Positions 8,818 to 18,892 are shown, counted from the stretch's first letter. The stretch is 64,000 nt of DNA from Methanobacterium sp. (GCF_016217785.1 NZ_JACRGA010000023.1:62001-126000), one strand, 5' to 3'. Program-made: numbers and translations. Notes: generated from the sequence alone by a model not told the origin.

Positions 8818-10596
8818 CTAACTCTCCAAGTAGTAGTATTCTCCTTTATCCTTCTGTACCCGGTCAAGGTAGCTTCCAAACTTGTTTACACGAGGTCGCT
8901 TTGTTTCCTTGTCTCTACGGAATGTTATTCCAACAGAGGACAGAAATTTGTTCATTGCTGATTTAAGATTCATAGGTGGAGATGCATGACCCTGAACTCC
9001 GGGTTCGCCGTTGAAAACCATTGCTCTATCAGAAATGTAATCTATAAATACAATATCATGATCTATGATAATTGCAGCAGCATTTCGACTTTCAACCACT
9101 CTTTTAATTGCTTTAGCTGCTTTTAACCTTTGTTCAACATCTAAAAATGCTGTGGGCTCGTCAAAAAGGTATATATCAGATTCCCGGGAGAGTGTAACTG
9201 CAACTGAAAGCCTTTGAAGCTCCCCTCCACTCAAATCATTAACATCTTTGTCTATTATAGGTTCAAGGGAGAACGGATTCAATATCTCAGTTTTGAACAT
9301 GTTACTACCGTATGTGGGTGCCTTTGTTATGAGTAGCTCCTGCACAGTTCCATCAAAATCCGATACCAGGTATTGGGGTTTATATGCTATAGTTAATTTC
9401 TTATTGATCTTGCCTTGGTCTGGTTTGGTAACACCTGCAAGAATCTTTGCAAAGGTGGTTTTTCCTATACCGTTGGGTCCGAATGCCGTGATTATCTCGT
9501 CATGCTGGATTTCACCCCCCTCCACTTCGAGTGAAAATCCATCGTAGGATTTTTTAAGGGACGAGTAATCAGCAAGAACCTCAGCTTCCATTTCCCTATC
9601 AGCGGGTTTCACATCAAAAACTATGGGTTGCTTACGGAACCTGACATTCTCCTCGCGGAGGAAACCGTTAATATAAGAGTTTATACCTACACGAACGCCT
9701 CTCCTGTGAGATACAACACCATAAGCCCCGGGTTGCCCGTAAAGGATATGCACGTAATCAGATATTGCATCAAGTGCTGCAAGGTCATGTTCTATAACCA
9801 TTACAGATTTTCCTGCCTCAGCAAGACTCCTAACAACCTTAACTACATTTAAACGCTGTTTAACATCAAGCCATGACGTTGGCTCGTCAAAATAGTAGAA
9901 ATCAGCTTCTTTAAGGGCTGCAGCTGCAATCGCAACCCTTTGAAGTTCCCCACCACTCAGGTTTGAAACATTCCTCTTGAGTATGGGCCTTAATTCTAAG
10001 GAGTCCATTACTTCTTCCATTGCACCCCTCTCGTTTACGCCCTCCAAGAGGTTTTGAACGTTTCCCTTAACAAATTTGGGAAGCAGATCAACCATCTGCG
10101 GTTTGTGAACAACCTTCAAATCACCTTGTGCTAGTTTTTTGAAGTATGATTGGAGCTGAGAACCTTTAAAGAAGTTCAAAATGTCTTCCCAAAGAACTTC
10201 ATCATCGTATTTTCCAAGATTGGGTTTTAGCTCCCCTGAGAGTATTCTAATGATGGTGGATTTTCCTATACCGTTGGGTCCAAGTATTCCAACCACGGAA
10301 CCCTCCGTGATGTTTGGAATCCCGAAGAGTTCAAACATATTCTGGCCGTAACGGTGTATCGGGTCATCGAGAGCTTCTGGCAGGTTAATGATACTCACTG
10401 CATTGAATGGGCATCTGTTAGTACATATACCGCATCCTGAACAGAGTTCCTCAGATAATATTGGTTTTTTTGTTTTTGAATCTATTGTAATGGTGTCTTC
10501 TTCCATTCTGACACCGGGACAGTACTCTATGCAAACATAGTTGCATTTTTTAGGTCGGCATCGATCATGGTCTAATATGGATATTCTTGTCAAATT
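8818..10596 (-). CDS. ABCE1/Rli1 ribosome-recycling ATPase
   Basis: 592-residue soluble twin-ATPase that splits post-termination ribosomes in archaea and eukaryotes. In order: N-terminal double 4Fe-4S domain (DHDRCRPKKCNYVC, CIEYCP and CSGCGICTNRCP); NBD1 with GPNGIGKST, NLSGGELQRVAIA and FDEPTSWLD; NBD2 with GPNGIGKTT, DLSGGELQRLSVA and FDEPTAFLD. A GTG at 10605 lies inside the SD (GGTGAT); the TTG at 10596, 4 nt after it, gives MTRISILDHDRC, the normal family N terminus, and is chosen. All catalytic motifs are intact. Confidence 0.95.
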   Translation of the reverse strand, partial: NLTRISILDHDRCRPKKCNYVCIEYCPGVRMEEDTITIDSKTKKPILSEELCSGCGICTNRCPFNAVSIINLPEALDDPIHRYGQNMFELFGIPNITEGSVVGILGPNGIGKSTIIRILSGELKPNLGKYDDEVLWEDILNFFKGSQLQSYFKKLAQGDLKVVHKPQMVDLLPKFVKGNVQNLLEGVNERGAMEEVMDSLELRPILKRNVSNLSGGELQRVAIAAAALKEADFYYFDEPTSWLDVKQRLNVVKVVRSLAEAGKSVMVIEHDLAALDAISDYVHILYGQPGAYGVVSHRRGVRVGINSYINGFLREENVRFRKQPIVFDVKPADREMEAEVLADYSSLKKSYDGFSLEVEGGEIQHDEIITAFGPNGIGKTTFAKILAGVTKPDQGKINKKLTIAYKPQYLVSDFDGTVQELLITKAPTYGSNMFKTEILNPFSLEPIIDKDVNDLSGGELQRLSVAVTLSRESDIYLFDEPTAFLDVEQRLKAAKAIKRVVESRNAAAIIIDHDIVFIDYISDRAMVFNGEPGVQGHASPPMNLKSAMNKFLSSVGITFRRDKETKRPRVNKFGSYLDRVQKDKGEYYYLES

Positions 10597-10709
10597 AATC
10601 ACCAAAAAATGAGTTTTATTATTGGATAAATCTTAATTGGATAAAACTACCTGGGTGAATTTCTTTCCACCCTATTCTGATTTGGGGTGGATTGTTCAAG
10701 GGTTTCCGG

Positions 10710-12056
10710 CTATTCTCCATTGAACACTTGTGCCTGTCCGTTACGCAGTATGTGAATATTGTTGCCCAGTTTGTATCCTTCTTCTTCGGCCAGTTCTGTG
10801 TAGGCTGTCAGCATTTCCAGGTTGCCGTGGGTGGGTATTAGATGTTTGGCGTTGAGCATTCGTATGAATTCACGGTGGTCTTCCCTTCCTGCGTGGCCTG
10901 AAACATGGGCATTGGTAAATATTCTTGCACCGCTTGATTTTAGCCTTCGTTCCATTGTATTACGGTTGGCTCTGTTCAGTGGGCTGGGTATGACTGGTGC
11001 GGATATAACCACGTAATCTCCGGGTTTTACATTGAACATGGTTTTATTGTTAGCAATTCTAGGAAGTAGTGCATCTGGTTCCCCCTGATGGCCAGTTGTT
11101 ACTAAGATGTATTCTGATCGGTTTTCATCTGCCCTTGCAAGAGCTCTGTTAATTGCCTTGGAACCTCCGTACACACCGGTATTATCGGGAAGTTCGAGTA
11201 TTCCCAATTTTTCTGCCAGGGTACAGTAGCGTTCCATCGATCGTCCAAGAAGAAGGAGTTTACGGTTGCTTTCATTTGCTATGTTAGATATTGCCTGAAT
11301 CCTTTCCAGGTGGGATGCAAAGGTGGTTACTATCACACCGTTGTCTCCTTTCAGGGGTTCTTCCATTATATCCTTGAGAATTATTCTGGCTATCTTTTCA
11401 GAGTGGGTTTTAACCTGATCATGCTCTGCTGCACGGGTTGTGTCAATAATTGCAGCCAGAACTCCCTTTTCTCCCAGTTCTCTGAATCTCTGGTAGTCCG
11501 GTGGCAGGGATAGTGTTTGGTGATTGTCGAATTTGAAGTCGTTTGAGTAAACTATAATGCCCTCAGAGGTGTGAAGGGCAGGTGTCACTGCCTGTGGTAT
11601 ACTATGGGTGGTTCGAACGAATTCTAGAGTTATGTCCTGGGATATCTGACACTTTTCACCAGAATTTAAGACTTTAAGAGGATTTTTAAACTTAAATTTT
11701 TTTTCTCCTTTAATGGTTTTCTCTATAAGTGCCATTGTGTAGGGTGTTGCAATTATTGGTGCTTCGTATCTGTGTGCGAGTTTTGCAACTGCACCTATAT
11801 GGTCTAAGTGTCCATGTGTGAATACAATAGCCCTTACTTTACCATTAACGTCCTTCATCAATGTGTCATTGGGGATTACACCCCTTTCTATAAGGTCTAA
11901 ACTGTGCATTTTTTCTATATTCGTATCTTCGTGGATATGAAGTCGGTCAAGGTTTATTCCCATGTCAAATATTACAATATCTCCACCTATCTTGATAGCA
12001 GTCATGTTTTTTCCAATTTCCTCATATCCTCCAACTGCAATTACTTCAACACTCAT
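10710..12056 (-). CDS. Archaeal ribonuclease J (metallo-beta-lactamase/beta-CASP)
   Basis: 448 residues. The metallo-beta-lactamase core carries the zinc motif THGHLDHIGA (about residues 80-90), a second His in TTHSIPQAVTPAL, and later beta-CASP motifs (VTTFASHLERI, TTGHQGEPDA, TNAHVSGHAGREDHREF and IPTHGN). Archaeal RNase J is a 5'-to-3' exoribonuclease in mRNA and rRNA turnover. There is no KH domain (so not aCPSF) and no bacterial C-terminal domain. AAGGAGAACGTAGC precedes the ATG. The ABCE1 gene follows on the same strand after a gap of about 110 bp. Confidence 0.92.
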   Translation of the reverse strand: MSVEVIAVGGYEEIGKNMTAIKIGGDIVIFDMGINLDRLHIHEDTNIEKMHSLDLIERGVIPNDTLMKDVNGKVRAIVFTHGHLDHIGAVAKLAHRYEAPIIATPYTMALIEKTIKGEKKFKFKNPLKVLNSGEKCQISQDITLEFVRTTHSIPQAVTPALHTSEGIIVYSNDFKFDNHQTLSLPPDYQRFRELGEKGVLAAIIDTTRAAEHDQVKTHSEKIARIILKDIMEEPLKGDNGVIVTTFASHLERIQAISNIANESNRKLLLLGRSMERYCTLAEKLGILELPDNTGVYGGSKAINRALARADENRSEYILVTTGHQGEPDALLPRIANNKTMFNVKPGDYVVISAPVIPSPLNRANRNTMERRLKSSGARIFTNAHVSGHAGREDHREFIRMLNAKHLIPTHGNLEMLTAYTELAEEEGYKLGNNIHILRNGQAQVFNGE

Positions 12057-12727
12057 GCTACGTTCTCCTTGAACCCTATTTCTCCAACATAGTTGAAAAC
12101 GCGTAAATATTCTAATTTCCTATCTGAAATCATTTTTTTTCTTCCTTTTTATATTTTATTAAATTTTATTTCCCTTTTTCACCTTTAAGGCTATTTCAAA
12201 TTGATTATCGTGAATTCCTGATTTAATCCAAATTTTAAATGAGTTTATAAATTTTTTTATATCCTTTTTATGTAAACATATTGCCCCTGTTTTATGATCA
12301 TTGTCGTTTCATAACTTGGCACTTAGGATGAAATTTTTTAGCATATGAAAAAAAGATTTTAAAAATAACTTAACCCTAATGCTGATAGGATGTTATAAAT
12401 GCTAAATTCTTTCTAGAAATGGAGTAATCCATTTACTATAGAAAAATATGTTTAAATTGCAAAAAAAGCTAATTTACATAAACTTAAATAAATATTAGCA
12501 CTTTAAGGATTAAATAATTATTTTTTATTTGATGATTAAATTTAAAACAACCTCAATGATAATTTAGTCTCTATTCAAGTAGTTTGTATGCTTACCCATA
12601 TATACTATTTGGTGATAAGAATTTCATGCAGTTTTGTCTTTCCACATTAATGATTTATTTTGCTCAGTGTTAACCTACTTCAAGGAGTTATGGGTCCATA
12701 AGTCTTGATTTCTTTGATGGTCACACC
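12057..12727. other. Long AT-rich intergenic region
   Basis: Upstream of RNase J and downstream of a degraded small gene. I see no credible ORF or structured RNA. The right end of the RNase J promoter region is expected here, with several AT-rich TATA-like stretches. Confidence 0.5.
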
Positions 12728-13032
12728 TCATAAGCAGCTGTCGCTACCTGAGATGATATTTTCTCCTCGACCCATAAAGGAGAGCCTGGCATGAGACAGG
12801 ATTTTAATATCTTTCTTGACTGAACCTCTCAGATATTTCATTGTTTTTAAATAGGTTTTCGCAGTGGTAAGTTTATGGCAGCAATAAGTTGCACGTTGTT
12901 CATTCACAGCTCTCAATTTATTTTTTAATACCATCGGCTATATTCATGTTTTCTATAATTTTCGTTGGTCCTTTTTTTTCTTAGTTTACGCATTTTAAGT
13001 TCTTCTTTATCGATTTTATCTTTCTTTTTCAT
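12728..13032 (-). pseudogene. Degraded small basic protein gene (frameshifted)
   Basis: Two overlapping reading frames on the minus strand join into one plausible basic protein. The first (ATG at 13032, stop at 12925) encodes 35 residues, MKKKDKIDKEELKMRKLRKK onward. The second (ATG at 12934) encodes 68 residues continuing with KNKLRAVNEQRATYCCHKLT and a Gly-Arg-Gly segment. They overlap by about 10 bp in a run of A, the usual site of a frameshift. I do not recognise the family. Two small overlapping genes, or chance, are alternatives. Confidence 0.3.
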
Positions 13033-13307
13033 CCAAATACATCTCCATATTTTTTTGAAAAAATTACCCTATTTAGTATTCTTCATTATCCTGAAGAGAG
13101 TACTTCTATGGTCAAAAAAAGTTCGATTATAACTATTAAATAATCTAAATTCCTTAAATTTTAATGAATTAAAAAAGAATAAGTAAACACTTGGCAGCGA
13201 TTTAACAAGAAATCACCAATAATACGAATGATTTTTTTTAACTAATGATAAATTATTATTTAGAAATATATATTTTTCTATTTGGCTGTGGTTGTATAAG
13301 TAATATT
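13033..13307. other. Intergenic region upstream of the TetR gene
   Basis: AT-rich, with no ORF of note. It leads into the tandem palindrome and TATA-like element in front of the TetR-family gene. Confidence 0.5.
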
Positions 13308-13335
13308 AGACCATAAGGTCTAGACCACATGGTTT
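13308..13335. promoter_or_regulatory. Tandem inverted repeats, probable TetR-family operator
   Basis: Two adjacent 14-bp palindromic sites: AGACCATAAGGTCT (13308-13321, perfect 5-bp arms) and AGACCACATGGTTT (13322-13335, one-base imperfect). The second overlaps a TATA-like TTTATATG (13333-13340). The site ends 108 nt before the TetR-family start, so autorepression by blocking the promoter is the simple reading. Confidence 0.6.
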
Positions 13336-13443
13336 ATATGTTATGGTGATCTACATTTAAGCAGACATTTACTATGATGGAAACAATGGGATGTTATTTT
13401 ATTAAAACACCATTTGATTTTAAAAATCTTTGAAGTTGATTTC

Positions 13444-14055
13444 ATGAAGAAAAAATCATTTGAAAGGAAAAAAGAGCTACTGGATGCAGCATTAAATGAG
13501 TTCACAATGAAAAACTATGAAAATGCATCTTTAAATACCATCATTAAAAATGCAGGCATCAGCAAAGGTACTTTTTATTACCACTTCCAGGATAAACAGG
13601 CACTTTACTTATATCTACTTGAAAATGCTAATAAAGCCAAGTGGGAGTTTATGAATAGGCAAATTAAAGAAAATAACACTGATTTTCAGGAAAAGGATAT
13701 TTTTGAAGGATTTAAAATTCAGGCACAACTGGGAATGGAATTTGCAACTCTTTTTCCCAAATACCACCGGCTTAGCATGATGTTTGCCAATGAAAAGGAC
13801 AATCAAATCTATGAAGATGCTAAGAGAGTTTTAGGACTTACCGCAGAAGTCATGATGGATGAAATGGTGCAAAAAGCGATAAAAAACGGAGACTTTGATA
13901 GTAGATTTTCTAAGGATTTTATATTGAAAGTAATGAATTTTTTATTTCTGAATTTTAACGAGATATTTGGCACGGAAGAAGATTTTAAACTGGAAAAAAT
14001 GGTTCAAAATCTCAATAACTACGTTGATTTCATGAAAAATGGACTTGGTAAATAA
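13444..14055 (+). CDS. TetR/AcrR-family transcriptional regulator
   Basis: 203 residues from the ATG at 13444; a TTG 30 nt upstream (13414) would add MILKIFEVDF but lies outside the family fold. The N-terminal helix-turn-helix is clear: KKELLDAALNEFTMKNYENA, then SLNTIIKNAGISKGTFYYHF and DKQALYLYLLE. The C-terminal ligand-binding half is helical and unassigned. The tandem palindrome at 13308-13335 covers its promoter, so it probably represses itself and the membrane gene that follows after 35 bp. Confidence 0.85.
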   Translation: MKKKSFERKKELLDAALNEFTMKNYENASLNTIIKNAGISKGTFYYHFQDKQALYLYLLENANKAKWEFMNRQIKENNTDFQEKDIFEGFKIQAQLGMEFATLFPKYHRLSMMFANEKDNQIYEDAKRVLGLTAEVMMDEMVQKAIKNGDFDSRFSKDFILKVMNFLFLNFNEIFGTEEDFKLEKMVQNLNNYVDFMKNGLGK

Positions 14056-14090
14056 ATTCCAGTAATTCGTGATATTAGGAGGGGTTATTA

Positions 14091-14675
14091 ATGATAAATA
14101 ATATTGAAATAAGAAAATATGATAAAGTTATAGCCATAATTTTTGGGCTTTTTACTCTGGCCATTATTATGGCAATGACCAATAAAGATTTTTTTAGCTG
14201 GGCCTGGGCCCGCCATCATAACATTTTAAGCTGGTATATAAGGCCCTTATTTCTAATACCTTTTTGTTATTTTGCATATAAAAGAAGCTGGGCTGGTATT
14301 TCAGCCACGATTTTCTTACTAATATCCAGCATGTTCTGGTTCCTAGAACCGGGAATGGCTAGTGAACAAGTAAATCAATTCCTACAAGTAGAAATAGATT
14401 ATTTGAATGCCCCATGGGGGATTGGCAAAATATTAATGACCCTAATTGTGCCAATTTCATTATTTGCACTGGGAGCTGCTTTCTGGAAGCGTAACTTACT
14501 TTTTGGAATATCAGTGATTGTATTTATAGCTCTTGCTAAAATTCTCTGGAGTGTGGTATTCGGTGGGGAATCAGGAATGTCAATATTGGCCCCTGCAATT
14601 ATTGGCTTAATAATTTGTGTTATTTTAATATATTTCGGATTCAGAAGGTCAGAGAAAAATAACAAAGATCAATGA
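14091..14675 (+). CDS. Hypothetical integral membrane protein in a TetR operon
   Basis: 194 residues with about six hydrophobic helices, aromatic-rich around residues 38-70 (FFSWAWARHHNILSWYIRP). I do not recognise the family. AGGAGG lies 9 nt before the ATG, and the gene starts 35 bp after the TetR stop, so the two are almost certainly cotranscribed and this is the probable regulated target. No ATPase or transporter partner is nearby. Confidence 0.65.
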   Translation: MINNIEIRKYDKVIAIIFGLFTLAIIMAMTNKDFFSWAWARHHNILSWYIRPLFLIPFCYFAYKRSWAGISATIFLLISSMFWFLEPGMASEQVNQFLQVEIDYLNAPWGIGKILMTLIVPISLFALGAAFWKRNLLFGISVIVFIALAKILWSVVFGGESGMSILAPAIIGLIICVILIYFGFRRSEKNNKDQ

Positions 14676-14724
14676 ATTAGTATAGTAATTATTCTTAAGT
14701 ATTTGAATAATTCTCTTATTAAAA

Positions 14725-15183
14725 TTAAATAAATTCTCTGATTTTATCCGCTATTTTATCACGAACATCTGGGGATATATTTTTTGGTGGTCTAGGACGC
14801 ATATAGCCAAAATGAGGATCCTCAAAGGTGTGACCCGCAAAGTTTACAGGATGCCTGTAACGGGGAATGAAATGCCAGTGTAAGTGTGGTTCTGGTTTTC
14901 CTTCCAGGTAAAAAGTGTTCATGAGACAACCCCAGTTAAAGAGAGTGGCATCAAATGCAGTTTTAACTGCCCGTTCCATACTTTCCAGGAGCAAAATAAA
15001 ATCATCCCATTCTTCCTTTGAAAGTCCGGTTAAAGTTTTATGGTCCCGTTTTAATGCCACCACACAGGTGGCCAGATTACTCTGATTGGGAGCCAGAAAC
15101 ACAATCCAGTGATCAGTCTCTACAAGTGGATCTCCAAAGTTATAATCAACCAGTTTCTCACAGTAAGGACACTCAATACTCAT
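14725..15183 (-). CDS. HIT-family protein (nucleotide hydrolase/transferase)
   Basis: 152 residues. The histidine triad is present as PHLHWHFIPRY (HxHxH), with upstream features of the family (DHWIVFLAPNQSNLATCVVALKRDHKTLTGL). An N-terminal CPYC may bind metal or be structural. The start at 15183 (MSIECPYCEK) is chosen over a GTG at 15198 because GGGAGA lies 8 nt upstream of 15183. HIT enzymes act on AMP-linked or dinucleoside polyphosphate substrates; the specific substrate is unknown. Confidence 0.85.
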   Translation of the reverse strand: MSIECPYCEKLVDYNFGDPLVETDHWIVFLAPNQSNLATCVVALKRDHKTLTGLSKEEWDDFILLLESMERAVKTAFDATLFNWGCLMNTFYLEGKPEPHLHWHFIPRYRHPVNFAGHTFEDPHFGYMRPRPPKNISPDVRDKIADKIREFI

Positions 15184-15292
15184 ATAACATTCTCCCACTA
15201 AATATTTCTACAAAAATTATTCTACAAATTTTATGATTCCTACTAATTTATTATACTCCCCTGATTTTAATAATAATTTCCTACATTTTTTC

Positions 15293-16039
15293 TTACAATT
15301 TGGAAAGTATGAATGAAATGGAAAAACCAATTACAGTCACCATCCCTGCCAGGTTATGGGTTTGGGAAAAGGCCTCAGGTATCATGGTATCAACCAGCAT
15401 GGCCAGAATACCTCCTGCTGCAACAGCCAGGGTAACCGCAGTCACCTGGACCGGTAACTGGCTGAAAATAGAGTAGCCCGCCAGTGAAGATAAAGCAGTT
15501 ACTATGGTTATGGCCAGCCATAAAGAGAAAACTTTGCTTACTTTCCATCCTTCTTTTTTCATTCCAGCTGAACTGGAAAGACCTTCCGGAATGTTGGATA
15601 GGAATATAGCAACGACAGTGGCAGTACTAACTGCCCCGCCACCGATCATGGTTAAGCCAATGGCTATTGATTCTGGAATACCATCAATGACAGATCCTGC
15701 TGCAATGGCCATGGCACCGTTATCTGTATCATCATCTGCAGGTTTAACTGATCTTTTCCGGTGTTTGGCTCCTTTACGGGCCAGGTAAATGTTAGTGAGG
15801 GTGAAAATGGTTGCACCTAACAGAAATCCCGCTACTAAATGAGCTGGTCCTCCCAGGGCATAGGCTTCATCCAGGAGTTCGAAGGACACTGCTGACATTA
15901 GAACACCAGATCCAAAGGCCATTATAGTGGCCACCCAGTGTTGTGGGATCTTAAAAAAGTAGCCAAAAAAAGCCCCTAAAAGAAGAGCAGATCCAGCAAC
16001 AAAACCCCATATCCCTGCTATTATCATACTTGAAAACAA
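15293..16039 (-). CDS. ZIP-family divalent metal transporter
   Basis: 248 residues with about eight helices. Helix 4 carries GSVIDGIPESIAIGL and helix 5 SNIPEGLSSSAG, the two metal-site signatures of ZIP. Helix 4 has Asp where eukaryotic ZIPs have His. A basic/acidic loop (KHRKRSVKPADDDTD) lies between helices 3 and 4. The start is TTG at 16039 because GGTGAT ends 2 nt before it; the ATG at 16027 is an alternative. Substrate Zn, Fe or Mn; transport is inward, into the cytosol. Confidence 0.85.
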   Translation of the reverse strand: MFSSMIIAGIWGFVAGSALLLGAFFGYFFKIPQHWVATIMAFGSGVLMSAVSFELLDEAYALGGPAHLVAGFLLGATIFTLTNIYLARKGAKHRKRSVKPADDDTDNGAMAIAAGSVIDGIPESIAIGLTMIGGGAVSTATVVAIFLSNIPEGLSSSAGMKKEGWKVSKVFSLWLAITIVTALSSLAGYSIFSQLPVQVTAVTLAVAAGGILAMLVDTMIPEAFSQTHNLAGMVTVIGFSISFILSKL

Positions 16040-16319
16040 AGGATCACCATAAAATCTTCATAAATTACCTAATAGGCTAATATGTTAATCTAAGAGGAGT
16101 ATACATTAACCTAAGAAGGACTATACATCAATCAAGATACTAACACATTAATCATCTAAACAATGTATTTTATATACATATAATTATATTTAAGCACCAA
16201 AGATTTTTCCTCAAAAAACATCTGCAAAATTTCTTTAGGTGAGTTTTGCAGTGCCAATAACTAAATATCGCGTTTAAGAAATTAATGTATATAAAATCAA
16301 AGAATCTGTTGGAATAATA

Positions 16320-17711
16320 ATGGCTTCAAATTCTCAAGGGGAATTAGTATCGGTGGAAAGATGTGCACTGGTCCTGGTGGTTATTGGATCATTCCTAATA
16401 CCATTTATGGGATCTTCCCTCAGCTTGGCCCTTCCCCTAATTCAGAATGAACTTTCCGTTAGCATACTTCTCTTAGGATGGATTCCCACAGCATTTGTAC
16501 TGGCCAACGCAGCCCTAGTCTTACCCTTCGGAAAACTGGCAGACATTCACGGCCGGAAAAAAATTTTCACCTATGGATTGGTCATCTATACAGTGGCATC
16601 ATTACTGGCATCATTTTCAGATTCAGGGATCATATTGGTGTTTTTCAGCTTTCTGCAGGGAGTGGGCTGTGCAATGATCTTTGCCACTGGAATTGCCCTT
16701 CTAATATCCATCTTCCCCCAGAAACGAAGGGGGCAAGTTTTGGGGATTAACATCACTGCCGTATATATAGGATTGTTTATTGGACCTCTTCTGGGTGGTT
16801 TTCTGGCCCAAAATTTAGGATGGAGAAGTATATTCTTTATTAACGTCCCTATAGGGCTATTTGCCATAACTTTGATCCTGGCCAGATTCAGAGGTGAGTG
16901 GAAAGGCTCCCCTGGTGAAAAATTTGATTTAATCGGGTCAGTTATTTATGTCCTCTCACTCTCCGCATTAATGTATGGATTTTCAACCTTCTACGACCTT
17001 TCAGGGAAAATTATCCTTTTAGCCGGTGCCATTGGAATGGGTATCTTTTTTAAGGAACTTAAAGGTTCTAATAACCCACTGATACTTTTGAAAATATTTA
17101 AAAACCGATTAACCAGTTTTTCAGGATTTTCCCTCTTACTGGTAACCATCGCTACCACAGCAATGTGGACACTTCTTAGTTTATACCTTCAGGACCTGCG
17201 TGGACTGGATACTCTGACCACTGCACTTATCCTGGCAGTGCAACCACTTGCCGTAGCTTTATTATCCCCTCTGGTGGGATACATTGCTGATAACAATGAT
17301 AATCGGAGTATCAACATCATAGGGGCTGTTGTGAGTACTATTGGGCTTCTTATCCTGGCATTGTTAGATGGAAATACCTCTTTAATCCTGGTTGTGGTGG
17401 GGTTAGTACTGGTGGGTGTAGGTTTGGGATTGTTTTCCACACCCACCAATCGAAACTTCCTGGGATCTTTAACCCGGAAGAACTATGGTGTTGGTTCAGC
17501 CTCAATTTCCACCCTGGTATTTATTGGTCAGACCATGAGCCTGGGAATTTTGTTACTGATTCTAACCGGATTCATGGGTAACGTGGAGATAGCACCCTCA
17601 AATTTCTCTGTATTCCTAGAAGGACTTCATGTATCTTTCTATTTCTTTGCAGCTTTCTGTGCAGTGGGGGCAGTTGTTGCCTATGCTGTGCGGGGAGAAT
17701 TATCAACATAA
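16320..17711 (+). CDS. MFS drug/solute transporter, DHA2-type (14 helices)
   Basis: 463 residues with about 14 transmembrane helices. Motif A is present as GKLADIHGRKKIFTYG, and motif C-like GPLLGGFLAQNLGWRSIFFI is followed by NVPIG, typical of the EmrB/QacA (DHA2) group of proton-driven efflux pumps. No regulator is adjacent on the same strand. A stable hairpin follows the stop codon. Substrate unknown. Confidence 0.88.
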   Translation: MASNSQGELVSVERCALVLVVIGSFLIPFMGSSLSLALPLIQNELSVSILLLGWIPTAFVLANAALVLPFGKLADIHGRKKIFTYGLVIYTVASLLASFSDSGIILVFFSFLQGVGCAMIFATGIALLISIFPQKRRGQVLGINITAVYIGLFIGPLLGGFLAQNLGWRSIFFINVPIGLFAITLILARFRGEWKGSPGEKFDLIGSVIYVLSLSALMYGFSTFYDLSGKIILLAGAIGMGIFFKELKGSNNPLILLKIFKNRLTSFSGFSLLLVTIATTAMWTLLSLYLQDLRGLDTLTTALILAVQPLAVALLSPLVGYIADNNDNRSINIIGAVVSTIGLLILALLDGNTSLILVVVGLVLVGVGLGLFSTPTNRNFLGSLTRKNYGVGSASISTLVFIGQTMSLGILLLILTGFMGNVEIAPSNFSVFLEGLHVSFYFFAAFCAVGAVVAYAVRGELST

Positions 17712-17743
17712 AATCTCTTGGGGGACTGTTTTCCTAGGAGATT
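17712..17743 (+). terminator. Long hairpin after the MFS gene
   Basis: An 11-bp stem with two wobble pairs (arms starting AATCTC and ending GAGATT) and a 10-nt loop, directly after the stop codon. No strong T-run follows, so it may stabilise the 3' end rather than terminate. Confidence 0.45.
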
Positions 17744-18049
17744 CAACTATATATAATTCCCTAAACTGTATAGATTCCCTAAACTGTATAAAATTTCTAT
17801 AAACCTATATAGAATTCCATAATAGATTTTAGGCCAAAAAAATTCTAGACAAAAAAATAATTAATGGGACTAACTAAATAATATTCTTAATAGCAGTAAT
17901 CTAAAATATTCATAAATACAGTAATTATCTAAAATTATTTCCAGAACTTATCTAATCAATAGAAAATAAAATTCACTACACATTAAACTACACATTAAAA
18001 AATATGTGATTGTAATTTATATGAATATTAATTTTAGAAGAGTGATATT

Positions 18050-18511
18050 TTGAAAGATACAAGTAATGGTGAAGATAAGGGAAATGGGGAAGATTTTCTT
18101 CAAAAATTGTTGAAAGGAAAGGAACCAAAAACATCTGAATTTATCGGAGCTATTGTTGTTAATATTATCCTCTTATACATTGTAAACAACCTGCTTTCCT
18201 GGAATTTGAGCTTTATAGCCTCATCCTTCCAGGATGTTTTGTGGATATTTAATCTCTCCATAACTGCCACAATTATTGGCAATGTGCTCTTTTTAATCTA
18301 TCATCCAGGATGGTTTAGAAGTTTAATCCGGATAATATTAAATATTTTTGGATTTATGGTTGCTTACTATTTATATACCGTATTCCCATTTATATTTAGC
18401 AATAATCTGGTTACATTATTCGTAAAATTTGCCATTATAGTAGCAATGGTTGTAATGGTGATTGTAACCATTTTTGAAATCGTTAAATTCATTTTAAGAA
18501 TTATAAAATAA
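18050..18511 (+). CDS. Hypothetical membrane protein
   Basis: 153 residues. A hydrophilic N-terminal 35 residues rich in Gly, Asp and Lys is followed by four hydrophobic helices (about 37-55, 60-85, 95-115 and 120-148). The TTG start at 18050 follows AGTGAT by 3 nt. No family recognised. The 338 bp before it is AT-rich, with short direct repeats of TAAACTGTATA (around 17760-17790) but no gene. Confidence 0.55.
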   Translation: MKDTSNGEDKGNGEDFLQKLLKGKEPKTSEFIGAIVVNIILLYIVNNLLSWNLSFIASSFQDVLWIFNLSITATIIGNVLFLIYHPGWFRSLIRIILNIFGFMVAYYLYTVFPFIFSNNLVTLFVKFAIIVAMVVMVIVTIFEIVKFILRIIK

Positions 18512-18610
18512 CTATTAATCAATAAAAACAATCATCCAAACTTATTTTATCCCTATTTTTACTATTTTTTTTATTAATCCAATGATCATTTATTAATCCA
18601 ATATTGAAAA

Positions 18611-18892
18611 TCATTTAACAATCTCTTCATTTAATAATTTCCTCATCCAGTATTCAACTTCAAGTTTAGTGGCCTTAAGGAGTTCTTCTAATGGTTCATC
18701 TTCCCATGGCTCTGCAATACTGAGAAAACTCTTGAAATATAGGATATCGTCTTTTATTTCTATTTGAAAATCCTCCACTTCCTTAAGAGCATCATGATCT
18801 ATTCGGGATAATTCATCTTTTGTGAGAATGACCTTCATTCGCACTTTCCAATCCTGATCTGATTTTTCCAGAAAGTCCACGTCAACCTGCAT
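18611..18892 (-). CDS. Hypothetical small acidic protein
   Basis: 93 residues, rich in Glu, Asp and Leu; predicted strands in the first half (VDVDFLEKSDQDWKVRMKVI) and a helical C-terminal half (EELLKATKLEVEYWMRKLLN). An SD-like GGAGGTATAGT precedes the ATG, which supports it as a real gene. No family recognised; cytosolic. Confidence 0.55.
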   Translation of the reverse strand: MQVDVDFLEKSDQDWKVRMKVILTKDELSRIDHDALKEVEDFQIEIKDDILYFKSFLSIAEPWEDEPLEELLKATKLEVEYWMRKLLNEEIVK

